Part shown: in pieces, positions 54,556 to 63,880 of the stretch
How the letters are laid out: each line of letters starts with the position of its first letter
Position numbering within the stretch: the first letter of the stretch is position 1
NCBI GenBank assembly: GCA_963754335.1
Contig: CAVWFQ010000007.1
Coordinates: forward strand, 143,246 to 207,245
DNA from: JBBSDP01 sp963754335
Lineage (GTDB): Bacteria > Planctomycetota > Phycisphaerae > Tepidisphaerales > Tepidisphaeraceae
Length of the DNA stretch: 64,000 nucleotides
Reading direction: 5' to 3'
Translations under genes and position numbers: made by a program
The notes under the pieces: generated by a model
Seen by the model: the letters and a program-made list of their open reading frames with translations, nothing else
The model's database searches: none
Told to the model about the DNA's origin: nothing

Positions 54556-55098
54556 CTACGAAGCTGGAGCGGACTGTTTCTTTACGAATTTAGCAGACAG
54601 CAAAACCTCTTCCCCAATCTGGTGAACCTTTTTCGCTTCGTCCTCGTCTTCGGTCACCGCGTTCACCGTCAGCATGCAGGGGCGTCCACCGACCATTTTG
54701 TAGAGGTGTAGCTCATCGGAAAGATGGTCCTTGTGTTTGTAGCGCTCGTGGATTCGGATGGCGAATCGATTGTCTTTCTCAAGCTTCGGCTCCAGAACGA
54801 TCTCATCCTTCGCCTTGACGTGATTCTCATGGAGTTGCTTGAGCATCGCCTTGGCGGCGCGCTCATTGATCATGGCATCGTCGGGCATGACCTGGATGGC
54901 GAGTATCCCCGGGCCGTCCGGCTGAACCCACGCCCCCTGCAGATCGTTTGATGAGCCGACTGATAATTCCCACCCCTCCGGCGGATGGTATTCGATCTTC
55001 CCCTTGAGCAGCTTGGCGGTGCGCGGAGCGGAACCGGCGGCGAGGAGCAGGAGCACCGTGAACAGTTTGAAAATCGTGAGCTTGCTGTCGATCCGCAT
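54556..55098 (-). CDS. Exported PsbP-like / DUF1795-like protein
   Basis: ATG 55098 follows AGGAGG, giving 180 residues. Signal peptide KLTIFKLFTVLLLLAAGSA. The beta-rich body starts LKGKIEYHPPEGWELSVG and includes LAIQVMPDDAMINERAAKAM, CMLTVNAVTEDEDEAKKV, a pattern seen in PsbP-like and related single-domain exported proteins that begin with a predicted beta hairpin after P-x-G-W. The family assignment is tentative. It is divergent from the pyrophosphatase gene. Confidence 0.65.
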   Translation of the reverse strand: MRIDSKLTIFKLFTVLLLLAAGSAPRTAKLLKGKIEYHPPEGWELSVGSSNDLQGAWVQPDGPGILAIQVMPDDAMINERAAKAMLKQLHENHVKAKDEIVLEPKLEKDNRFAIRIHERYKHKDHLSDELHLYKMVGGRPCMLTVNAVTEDEDEAKKVHQIGEEVLLSAKFVKKQSAPAS

Positions 55099-55291
55099 CC
55101 CAGACCTCCTGATTCGGGGCATTATCGCCGTTCGGTGATGCTAAAAGGAAGGGGATTCTCGGGCATCGGGTTCCGGAAATGGGAAAATTGCCCCCGAAAT
55201 TCCGCATGTTGCCCCGTGTGACGCATCACTGTACTATCCCCCTTCGTTTCATCCGGCAAACAAGGTTGACTTTAAGCGAGGAAACAAGCGT

Positions 55292-57892
55292 ATGGGGCTG
55301 TGCACCCGCAAGTTGAGGGCCGTATTTGGTGGACTGGCATTCGTAGCGCCGCTGCTGCTGTCGCCGCTGGGGGCGAGGGCGGACGAGTCCACGATGATTC
55401 TGCCGAACCTCGGCAGTCAGACCTACGCCGGGATCAGCGGCCACACGCTTCTGGCGCTCGGGCTGATTATCGCCGCGCTGGGCATTCTCTTCGGTCTGGT
55501 CACCTACAAGCAGCTCAAGAACCTTGCAGTTCATAAATCGATGGGCGAAGTGTCCGATCTGATTTATGAAACCTGCAAAACCTATCTGCTGAATCAGGGC
55601 AAGTTCATCCTGATGCTTTGGGTCTGCATTGCGGCCGTGATGGTCGCATATTTCGGATTTCTGCGCGGCGGAAACGAAGACCCGAACTTTGCGAAGATGC
55701 TCCACGATCAGGGTCTGACTGAGTACGGACGCGCCACTCAGGTCGTGATTATTCTTCTCTTCAGCCTCGTCGGCATTGCAGGCAGCTATGCCGTCGCATG
55801 GTTTGGGATGCGGGTGAATACGTTCGCCAACAGTCGTACCGCGATGGCGTCCCTGGGCGGAAAAGCTCGGCCGGTTTATGCGATCCCGCTCAAGGCGGGA
55901 ATGTCGATCGGCATGGTGCTCATCAGCATCGAGCTGTTCATCATGCTTTTCATTCTTCTGTTTGTGCCACGCAACCTGAGCGGACCTTGTTTCATCGGCT
56001 TTGCCATCGGCGAATCGCTTGGGGCGGCGGCATTGCGAGTGGCGGGAGGCATCTTCACGAAGATCGCCGACATTGGCGCCGATCTGATGAAGATCGTCTT
56101 CGACATTAAAGAGGACGACGCGCGAAATCCGGGCGTGATCGCGGACTGCGTCGGCGACAACGCCGGCGACTCGGTCGGCCCCACCGCGGACGGATTCGAA
56201 ACCTATGGCGTCACCGGGGTGGCGCTGATCGTCTTCATCCTCCTCTCCGTCGGCGCGAACATGCCGCTCGCCGAGCAATCGTCCCTTCAAGTCCAGCTGC
56301 TCGTCTGGATCTTCGTGATGCGGTTGATCATGGTCGTCACCAGCGCCTTGTCCTATTTCATCAGCGAAGGGATATCGGCTGGCAGATATCGCGAGTCACG
56401 CACGATGAATTTCGAAGCGCCGCTGACCTTGCTCGTCTGGGTCGCGTCGATCACGTCGATCATCGGGACTTACATCGCATCTTACCTGCTGCTCAGCACA
56501 CTCCACGTGAACGGGATCGCCCTTACATCGCTCTGGTGGAAGCTGGCGACGATCATCACCTGCGGAACGCTGGCCGGCGCGATCATTCCGGAAGTGACGA
56601 AGATTTTTACGTCAACGCACAGCCGTCATGTCCGGGAAGTGGTGACAGCGAGCAAGGAAGGGGGCGCATCGCTCAACGTATTGAGCGGGCTTTCCGCGGG
56701 TAACTTTTCCGCCTTCTGGGTGGCGGGTGTGACCATCGGCGGTTTGATGGCCATCGCCTACGGTATTTCCACGATTGGCGGAGCGGAGTCGGGGCTTGGC
56801 TCGATCATGCTGGTTAAATCGACGGCGATCTTCGCCTTTGGCCTGGTGGCCTTCGGATTTCTGGGGATGGGACCCGTCACGATTGCCGTCGACAGCTACG
56901 GCCCGGTTACCGACAACGCGCAGAGCGTTTATGAACTGTCTCTCATCGAGCAGGTGCCGGGCATTCGCGAAGAACTCAAGAAGGAATACGGCGTCGATCC
57001 CGACTTCGAACACGCCAAGGGGTTACTTGAGGAAAACGACGGCGCGGGCAATACCTTCAAGGCAACCGCCAAACCGGTCTTGATCGGCACGGCGGTCGTC
57101 GGCGCAACGACACTCATTTTCTCCATCATCATGTTGTTGACGGCTGGGCTGACCACTAACCTCGACAAGCTTTCGATTCTTCACGCCCCGTTCCTGCTCG
57201 GAATCATCAGCGGGATGGCGGTGATCTACTGGTTCAGCGGCGCGAGCATGCAGGCGGTCATCACCGGCGACATACCGGGCCGTCGAATTCATCAAGCAGA
57301 ACATCAAGCTCGAGGGTGGCGGGGAGCGAGCCAACACGGAAGACAGCAAGAAAGTTGTCGCGATCTGCACGCGTTATGCGCAGGCGGGGATGCTCAACAT
57401 CTTCCTGACCATATTTTTCCTTACGCTCGCCGCTGCGTTCGTGAATGAATATTTCTTTATCGGGTATCTCATCGGCATCGCGTTCAGCGGGTTGTTCCAG
57501 GCCGTCTTCATGGCCAACGCCGGTGGGGCGTGGGACAACGCCAAGAAGATTGTCGAAACCGAACTGCACGCCAAGGGAACGGAACTTCACAAAGCGACTG
57601 TGGTTGGCGACACGGTGGGTGATCCGTTCAAGGACACCAGCTCGGTCGCGATGAACCCGATCATCAAGTTCGCCACCCTCTTCGGTTTGCTTGCGGTGGA
57701 GCTGGCCATCACGCTCAAGAACCCGGACGGCTCGCCGACGGTTCTGCGGCTCGTACTGGCAACGGCGTTCTTCCTGGTCGGCGTCTGCTTCGTCTACCGT
57801 AGCTTCTACGGAATGCGGATCGTCGAATCGAAGCCGGAATCGAAGCTCGGAACCGAGCCGGTTCGCGGGTCCCGGAAATGGCCGCGAAATAG
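55292..57892 (+). CDS. Membrane-bound proton-translocating pyrophosphatase, K+-independent type, two frame breaks
   Basis: A polytopic protein of about 865 residues with an extra N-terminal hydrophobic segment. Catalytic motifs are FTKIADIGADLMK, DDARNPGVIADCVGDNAGDS and GPTADGFETYGVTG. The regulatory site reads GNTFKATAK: Lys at the position that is Ala in K+-dependent enzymes predicts K+ independence. It uses diphosphate hydrolysis to pump H+ (or Na+) across the membrane. A break near 57272 separates the last part (GMLNIFLTIFFLTLAAAFVN, GDPFKDTSS); another near 57876 restores the ending PEMAAK with TAG 57890-57892. Confidence 0.92.
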
Positions 57893-58391
57893 GTGCCGAC
57901 GGGGTTTTCGGATTGAACGCCGATCTTCGCGGCTGCCGAGTCACTCGGTCGAAGTTCGCAAAACACGCTTACTACGCTTTCCGCGCATTTGATTGTTCAA
58001 AAGAATGGTCACAGAGATCACTGAGGAGCACGGAGATCACCGAGACGCAGTTCGCAGTCGGCGCCTCTGAGATCTCTGTGCCACAATCCGTTCATTTCTT
58101 CGCGGCTTGAGAAGATCATATTGGCCGCTGGAAGATAAATTCGCCGCGGATCAATCCCGTGCGCCGGGAATGAACGCGGATCAGAAGATCGGGAATTCTT
58201 AATCCGCGTTAATCCGCGTTGATCCGCGGCAAAACTTCTGCGGCTTTGTCTCCGGTTTGATTGCGGCCGTCGCAGCGCTGGGTCCCTCAGCGGCCTCCAT
58301 TGGTTATTTCTTCGGATGAAAAGGGCGCAGCGAGCGCGCTGCGCCATAACACTCGGGCGATTGAAGCGACTGCTGCTTAACTGCTTCGATC
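57893..58391. repeat. 500-bp gene-free spacer with CACAGAG and CCGCGGAT repeat elements
   Basis: The convergent spacer has two adjacent elements. At 58007-58082 the arms GGTCACAGAGATCACTGAG and CTCTGAGATCTCTGTG form the same type as 3292-3386. At 58143-58230 the CCGCGGAT / AACGCGGATCAG arms occur, with an extra CAATCCCGTGCGCCGGGA inserted in the left arm, followed by the conserved 3' flank TTCTGCGGCTTTGTCTCCGG and TTGATTGCGGCC. No gene is seen. Confidence 0.7.
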
Positions 58392-59490
58392 TCAGCTTCG
58401 CACAAGGGGAAGCATTGCTTCGGGCCGGTCGAATCGTGCAGTCGGCTCATAGGTTCGTCCCGTCGCCGCCGATTCGAGAAAACCTGCCATCGCATCGAGA
58501 ACCGCAAACGCCAGTTCCCCACTGGCTCGGTGAGGGCGGCCGGTTGCGATGGCCTGGGCCATGTCCGCGAGCCCCACACCGCGTTCGTACCCTTTCGCAA
58601 ACGTCTGGCGCACTTTGCTCCATTTCGAATCGCTCGCCAGACGAGCCATGACCTGTCCGTCGAACACATTGGGATCGGGCACTCGCAGTGTGCCGTTCTC
58701 TCCGTACACGGTGATCGGCCAACGGTCATCGTAAGTCGGATGCCAGGTGGCGAAGCTCTGAACGATGGTGCCAACCACGCCATTGTGAAATTCGATCGTT
58801 CCGCAGAGATGGTCCGGCGTGGCAACGTCAATCGCTCGTCCGGCCAGCGGGCCGACTGCGACCGCTCGTCTGGGAATCGCCACCGACGCGGCACCGCTCA
58901 AACGGCGAATCGGTCCGAAGAAATTGAGCAGGGCGGTCAGGTAATACGGCCCCATGTCGAACATCGGGCCGCCGCCGGGTTGATAGTAGAACTCGGGATT
59001 GGGATGCCAGCTTTCATGGCCCCGGTTCATCATGAAGGCGGTGAACGCCACCGGGCGGCCGATCAATCCATCGTCGATGACTTTCCGCGCCGTCTGCAAT
59101 CCGGCGCCGAGAAACGTATCGGGCGCGCATCCGACGCGAAGCTCGCGCTCAGCGCGCGGCCCTCAGAATTCGCGTTCCTTCTTCGCGGCTGATCCCCAGC
59201 GGCTTTTCTCCGTAGGTGTGCTTACCGGCGGCGAGGGCCGCGATCGCGATCTGCGCATGCGCCGAAGGGACCGTCAGATTCAGCACGAGATCGATTGATT
59301 CCGAATCGAGCAATGCGCCGACCGTCAGCACCCGGGGAATGCCAAACTCGCGGGCCTTGGCCTCGGCGGCGGCGGGGTTGATGTCCGCCAATGCAACAAT
59401 CTCGATGCCCGGAAACCGACGGGGGGCCGAGAGATACGCGCCGCTGATCGCGCCGCACCCGATCACCCCGATGCGAACCGGCTGGCTCAT
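58392..59490 (-). CDS. Gfo/Idh/MocA-family oxidoreductase, one frame break
   Basis: ATG 59490 overlaps the stop of the RNase HI gene by 4 bases. The Rossmann N-terminus is VRIGVIGCGAISGAYLSAP, then GIEIVALADINPAAAEAKA and the catalytic GKHTYGEKPLG (E-K-P). After a break near 59150 the C-terminal domain reads LRVGCAPDTFLGAGLQTARK and includes GGGPMFDMGPYYLTALLNFF. About 366 residues. These enzymes oxidise or reduce sugars or polyols with NAD(P). The substrate is unknown. Confidence 0.88.
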
Positions 59491-60087
59491 ACGCTCTCGG
59501 GTCCATTCATTTTCGCGCCACACTGGCAGACAAACGGCTTGAGCTGGTGTGGCCGAATGGTCGAAGGCTGTTTGATCTCTATTTCGCACCGGCAGCGCGG
59601 GCAGTGAACGCGATCCCCGGCCCGCGGCTCTGTCGCGGCGGGTGCGGCGGCCGGCGAAGGATCGGAATCGACGTCGGTCACATCCGCTTTGCGGTCCATG
59701 GCCAGATTTGCGAGCTTGTCGGCCAGTGCATTTTTGTGCCGGAGATTGTGCTCGATTCGCGCTTCAGTGAATTGGCGATAGAGCGAATGCGCCTGTTCAT
59801 ACAGCGGGCGCAAGACGGGGTGCCTGACGCGGTATTCGCCACGCATCTGCTTGATGACCAGTTCGCTGTCGCCGCGAATAATGATTTTTTTCGCCCAGTT
59901 CCGTCGCTTTCTTCAGGGCTTCGATCAAGGCACGGTATTCGGCGACATTGTTTGTGGCATGGCCGATAAACCGCCCCAGGGTCACCAGCGCCGTGCCATC
60001 CTCCGATCGAATGACGATCCCAATCCCGGCGGGCCCGGGATTTCCCCGGCTTCCGCCGTCAAATTCGAGGGTGAGACGTTCGGTCAT
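59487..60087 (-). CDS. Ribonuclease HI-family protein with C-terminal zinc ribbon, one frame break
   Basis: From ATG 60087 (overlapping the upstream toxin stop by 4 bases). The RNase H core has FDGGSRGNPGPAGIGIVI, NNVAEYRALIEALKKA (catalytic Glu), GDSELVIKQMRGEYRV (Asp) and EHNLRHKNALADKLANLAM (final Asp-type site). The region GEK-IIIRGDS is restored by removing one A in the A-run near 59885. A C-terminal ribbon with CPRCRCEIE and FVCQCGAKM follows. It degrades the RNA strand of RNA-DNA hybrids. About 199 residues. Confidence 0.87.
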
Positions 60088-60395
60088 GGATTTTGGCCCC
60101 TTCCGAGCCAATAGGCTGGACGTTGACTCCCATGGGCGACAGCAATTACAAGAATCTCCTGTGACCTCAGTTCATACACGATTGAAAAGGGAAACTGTTC
60201 AAGAAGATAGCGACGAATGTGCTTCTTCGAAGGGATTCGCAATTTTGAATAGCGGCTGGGATTCTTCTTGATTGCTTCTATGCCGACCGCAAAACGCGCG
60301 AGAAATTCTTCACCTAACCCAATTCGCCGATCTTCGTACCACTGCGCGGCCCGATGCGTCTCGACCATCGCCTCAGAAAGAATTCGGAGATTCAC
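60084..60395 (-). CDS. RelE/ParE-superfamily toxin
   Basis: 103 residues from GTG 60395, after AGGAAGGTGGA. The fold is indicated by NLRILSEAMVETHRAAQWYE, the helix RRIGLGEEFLARFAVGIEAI, RRYLLEQFPFSIVYELRSQE and ILVIAVAHGSQRPAYW. Relatives cleave mRNA or inhibit gyrase. Its start overlaps the antitoxin stop (GTGA) and its stop overlaps the RNase HI start (ATGA), so four genes form one tightly coupled operon. Confidence 0.85.
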   Translation of the reverse strand: MNLRILSEAMVETHRAAQWYEDRRIGLGEEFLARFAVGIEAIKKNPSRYSKLRIPSKKHIRRYLLEQFPFSIVYELRSQEILVIAVAHGSQRPAYWLGRGQNP

Positions 60396-60636
60396 TCCAC
60401 CTTCCTCTTTGACAACTCCTTGCGAAGACTCTCGATCGCCTGCGGCCACTCGACTGCCGTATACTGGCCGGAATCCACTTTCGCGAGTGCGCTTCGATCT
60501 CCTGGACCCAAAGGGGATCAAGATCAAATTCGGATTCAGCAGGCTCGATGTCCTGAGTCAATCTCGTTGCTAGTTCCAAGCGTTCAGCTTTCGGAAGCTT
60601 CAGCAATTGCTCGACGATTTCGGGAGCCAGCTGCAT
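60392..60636 (-). CDS. Addiction-module antitoxin, one frame break
   Basis: ATG 60636 starts MQLAPEIVEQLLKLPKAERL, then LATRLTQDIEP, the typical N-terminus of the addiction-module antitoxin family (about 75-80 residues). After LWVQEIEAHSRK the frame must change near 60472 (one A lost in an A-run) to read VDSGQYTAVEWPQAIESLRK and end RKVE with TGA 60392-60394, overlapping the toxin start by 4 bases. It pairs with the RelE/ParE toxin. The promoter is listed separately. Confidence 0.82.
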
Positions 60637-60643
60637 GACAACA

Positions 60644-60672
60644 ATCCTATCGTTTCGACGGGGGTTGCTCAA
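60644..60672 (-). promoter_or_regulatory. Candidate promoter of the antitoxin-toxin operon
   Basis: On the minus strand TTGAGC and TAGGAT are separated by 17 bp, with TAGGAT 7 bp before the antitoxin ATG. The spacing to the start is short, so the transcript would be almost leaderless. Confidence 0.45.
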
Positions 60673-60791
60673 GCCGGCGATGAGGCGGCAGGGTCGGCGG
60701 CGCAAACGCTCGGCGATCTTTTCCGCAAAACCGCGCAAAGCTGCGATCAGTCCGGAAACGTCCGTCGAAGCGAGGTTTCGAGCGGCCGAGC

Positions 60792-61923
60792 TTAGTGGTT
60801 CACTTTCTTGACTTGCGTCGAGGACGAACGGTTCCAGATTCGAGCGGAAATAGTCCGCCATTTCGGACTGGCCGGATTCGGCCAATGCATTCCAAAACGC
60901 GAAAATACGCCCGTCGGCGTTGATCCGCAGTAGATACGCATCCACGCCGTCGGCGTAGACATTGTAAGCGGGGTTGACGGCGCCCTGGCCATCGAATCGG
61001 GCGAAAAAGCTATGGATTCTGCGCAACGCTTCAAGCAGCGACTGCTGATTGCTTTTCAACTGAGTATTTTCAGCGCGATCGACTCGGGTGAAAAATTCCT
61101 CTTCAGTCCACGCATCCTTGCCCGGCTTGGGCTCCGGTGGCGCGGGGTCTTTTTTCTTCGATTCCTTCGGCTTCTTAACTGCCAATTCCGGCGGAAGATC
61201 GGCGGGGATGTACAGGATCCGGCGGCAACTCGGGCAGAATACCAGCTCGTCGCGCGAATGCAGCTTGTTGTAAACGTCCGTGACCAGGTCCATGTTGCAG
61301 GCCGTGCAAAGATATTCTTCGCGGCGGCGATCAGGCTTGGCGATGGCGGACATCGCTTCCCCTTCGTGGTGTTCGGCGAGCCGTTCGAATGTCGCGCGGG
61401 CGGTGGGGGGGAGGGCGTCGGCCGCGGCGTCCCGCGCGGGCTCGAGCGCGCTCACTTCCGCCTGGAGCTTGACCACTGTCGTACCGATCTGAGAGCGCAT
61501 TGCCTCAAGCTTCACTTTTTCGGCGTCCAACTGCGCGCCAAGGGAAACCGTTTCAGCCTGCCCCTTCTCGATCGCTTCCATGGCGACGATCGCAGAGTCC
61601 TCTACCTTCCCGCGATCGACCTTGGCGGTGTTGATCTCAACGAGAAAAGTCTGATAGACCTTGGCATTGGTGGCCGTCATTTGCTGCTCGCGCAGACGTT
61701 CGATCTGGGCGTCGTGCGATTTGATCTCCAGGTCGAGTCGGCCGGCTTCGGCCTGATGCCCGCGCAACGATGCAGTCGCGGCGTCGAGCTTTTCGCTCAG
61801 GTCTTTGACGCGGCGTTCCTGCACGCGAACATTCTTCTGGGCCGCGTCAAGACGGGCCTGAGCTGCGCGCAGCGCCTGATCTGCCTGAAACAGTCTGACC
61901 AGTGCGATATTGGTCGGGCCCAT
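60792..61923 (-). CDS. Coiled-coil protein with C4-type zinc ribbon, probable frame break near its end
   Basis: ATG 61923 begins a coiled coil of about 170 residues (LRAAQARLDAAQKNVRVQER; LEIKSHDAQIERLREQQMTA). The zinc ribbon of the C4 family is YLCTACNMDLVTDVYNKL and LVFCPSCRRILYIP. A Lys/Pro-rich linker and a C-terminal domain (FTRVDRAENTQLKSNQQSLL; RINADGRIFAFWNALAES) follow. As written the frame runs without a stop into the antitoxin gene in the same frame, which is odd because that gene has its own promoter; a frame change near 60815 gives QVKKVNH and TAA 60792-60794. I chose that end. Function of the family: putative nucleic-acid or chaperone role, unproven. Confidence 0.78.
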
Positions 61924-61953
61924 TGCTGGAATACCTCCTGCGCTACAACCACT

Positions 61954-62199
61954 TCAACGCGTCTTTGCGCCTGACTGCCACAGCCATCCGAAAAACGCGA
62001 ACCGGGCATTATGCCGATCCATCGTCCGATGGAAAGGGGCCTTACGACGCTGGATCCAGAACGGCCAATCCTCAAGATGAGATATCTGCGCGACAATCAG
62101 AGGATCGGAACCGCGCAGAGGCCCATGAACTCGCGCGGTTCCAGCCTCGAGTCGATAGCCTTTGACGAGCGCCGATGAGTCGAGAAAGTGCGCGGGCAT
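61954..62199 (-). pseudogene. Truncated PIN-domain (VapC-like) toxin remnant
   Basis: ATG 62199 starts HFLDSSALVKGYRLEAGTAR, the conserved VapC start with the first catalytic Asp (LDSSALVK). After about 25 residues the frame decays: DPLIVAQISHLE is recognisable in one frame and continues poorly. The C-terminal acidic residues and the usual length (about 130 residues) are missing, and the zinc-ribbon gene follows in 30 bp. So it is a degraded partner of the antitoxin 5 bp upstream. Confidence 0.65.
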
Positions 62200-62204
62200 C
62201 GGGT

Positions 62205-62405
62205 TTATCGTCGGTCACGAATGATGTCATCCGAAAGCGGTCCTCCTGCCATCTCGATCGGGGAGAAATCCCGCCTTCGATGCCGCTTGCGATGTTTCTC
62301 CGCAAGGCGCTGCACAAGTTCGACATTCACTTCCGCGCCTTCCGGCAGGCGTCCTGGCTCATCAAGAGTAATCTGACCGTTTTTGACGTGGCCGCGGTAA
62401 GTCAT
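62205..62405 (-). CDS. Small antitoxin-like protein (DUF104/AF2212-like)
   Basis: A 66-residue protein with an N-terminal beta hairpin MTYRGHVKNGQITLDEPGRL followed by PEGAEVNVELVQRLAEKHRK and a basic tail. This is the pattern of small antitoxins preceding VapC-type genes. It lies 5 bp upstream of the degraded VapC-like gene, which supports the pairing. It is intact, so it may persist as an orphan antitoxin. Confidence 0.7.
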   Translation of the reverse strand: MTYRGHVKNGQITLDEPGRLPEGAEVNVELVQRLAEKHRKRHRRRDFSPIEMAGGPLSDDIIRDRR

Positions 62406-62573
62406 TGATGCCTCAGACGATTCAGAATCCTTAATACCCCGCCCATAATTTTAGCCGAACCGCAGAGCCAAGGCATGCGATTTTTTGTGCCCGCATCTCC
62501 GGATCTCTCCGAGGTGTCCTGACCGGCCATGGAACACACGTAAAAGAATTCCGAGTTCTTAATTCCCCGGGAC

Positions 62574-63202
62574 TCAAAATCCCTCGTCTTGAGCCGGTAC
62601 GATCGGCTCCTTCACGATATTGCTCCACGCCTCGAGCACCGCTGCATCGACGCCGCGCGCAAGGCGTCCCGCACCGGCCCATTTTCGGATTTTAGATTCG
62701 GAAATTGAAGAAGCAGCGCCGCCACATCGCGACGATCCGTGAAGGCCTTCGGTTGTCCCTGGCGAGCGACAAAACCAATCAATTTCAGAGCGATCAATTC
62801 CGGCGGCGAGACGACCTGCACGTCGTCGATGCGCTCGATCGCAGGAAGTGCATCGACACCGAGAAGATCAACCAGTTGACGATTGCCGCTCTTTTGGACC
62901 TGATAAAGGCGATATCCACGACCTGCGGCAACCACCCGAACGCGAATCGCTATTTGAAATCTCGTGTTGAGATGCTGTCGCAAACGTTCGGCAACTTCGC
63001 CGGCATTGATGCCGAGGATGTGCACGTCCTGGGTCATCCGCGCTTCTCTGACATAGGCATTCACCGCTTGCGCCAAACAAAGCGACGTCACGCGCCCGCG
63101 CAAGAAATCCAACACTGCATCCTGAATCTGGGCGAGCGGAACCGGCTCACGCATCAGAAACTCCTGAAATGTGAGGGAGCCATCGCCAAACATGACAGGC
63201 AA
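62574..63202 (-). CDS. Nucleotidyltransferase-like protein (AbiEii/MNT-type toxin candidate), one frame break
   Basis: From ATG 63202 (a second ATG four codons in is possible). The N-terminal half is helical (FQEFLMREPVPLAQIQDAVL), the middle has HILGINAGEVAERLRQHLNT and VRVVAAGRGYRLYQVQKSGN, then LVDLLGVDALPAIERIDDVQ, VVSPPELIALKLIGFVARQG and KAFTDRRDVAALLLQFPNL. The acidic DRRD and the P-P-E-L-I-A-L-K element resemble nucleotidyltransferase toxins. A break near 62660 restores GVDAAVLEAWSNIVKEPIV with TGA 62574-62576. About 208 residues. Toxin role is inferred. Confidence 0.65.
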
Positions 63203-63645
63203 TGATAGGGCGCTATCGCCCGCAACGAAACCCCGGCCTTTTCAAATGCGGGATCCTGCCGCGTGAAGTGAGTGCGCAATTCACGCAAGCGGCTATACAA
63301 AAAGGGCGGAACTTGCAGAAATCACAAATGTCGAGCCGCATTCAGCCACTATCATCGAGACGCCAGCGTGAACATGAGCGACGCGTTCGCCGTCCACGAA
63401 TCTTTGAGGACGCTGGCCGACTCCATTGCCTGCACCATTAGCCGCTCCTGATCCATCGGCGACCCAAATCGATCGATCCGGGGCACGTCCATGCGAATTG
63501 CGGCCGAACCGTATGCTCGCACAACTTCCGCCCGTGCTGGAAGGAGGCCATTCAACGCCGCCGCAATTCCGATTACTCGACCCGCGAGTCCCGGGAGCCG
63601 ATCTGCACACATCCCCGCGACCGCGCCGCAGGCTGCATCAGATGC
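63203..63645. other. 443-bp stretch without a confident gene
   Basis: A minus-strand open frame of 86 codons (63352-63612, LPGLAGRVIGIAAALNGLLP) has acceptable codon use but no family resemblance, ribosome site or context. It starts just after the HTH gene end in a different frame, so it might be a continuation of that gene broken by an indel. I see nothing else. Confidence 0.4.
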
Positions 63646-63792
63646 TCATCGATCGGCAATATCCAAGTGAAGCGTTCCGCCACGGAGGAATCGAGAGATC
63701 GAATCACGCGAAACGTCAGTGATGCGTTCGATTTCGATTAGCGGCCTGCCGATCCGCTTCAACTGAACTCGCAAGGCATCCGTCAGTGTCAT
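63646..63792 (-). CDS. Small helix-turn-helix DNA-binding protein, possibly frame-truncated
   Basis: From ATG 63792 the product is 48 residues: MTLTDALRVQLKRIGRPLIE, then IERITDVSRDSISRFLRGGT, an XRE-type helix-turn-helix, ending LDIADR. Relatives usually continue another 10-20 residues after LDLADRL, so a frame break near 63655 is possible. It may be an antitoxin or repressor; it is upstream of the nucleotidyltransferase-like gene on the same strand but 440 bp away. Confidence 0.6.
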   Translation of the reverse strand: MTLTDALRVQLKRIGRPLIEIERITDVSRDSISRFLRGGTLHLDIADR

Positions 63793-63850
63793 GGAATTCG
63801 ATATTGTTAGCGTCACTGCGATTATCGCAGTGACCATAAGTCAAATAAAA

Positions 63851-63880
63851 AAAGCCCGGTCTCTTTCGAGACCGGGCTTT
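63851..63880 (-). terminator. Strong rho-independent terminator of a transcript entering from the right
   Basis: A perfect 13-bp stem AAAGCCCGGTCTC with loop TTTC. On the minus strand it is followed by TTTTTTTATTTG, a strong T-run, so it ends a leftward transcript from a gene beyond 64000. The remaining 120 bases to the window end show no gene. Confidence 0.92.

Noticed and set aside
55226..56290. 354-codon minus-strand frame over the pyrophosphatase
   Set aside because: Same reason: the plus strand encodes conserved pyrophosphatase motifs.
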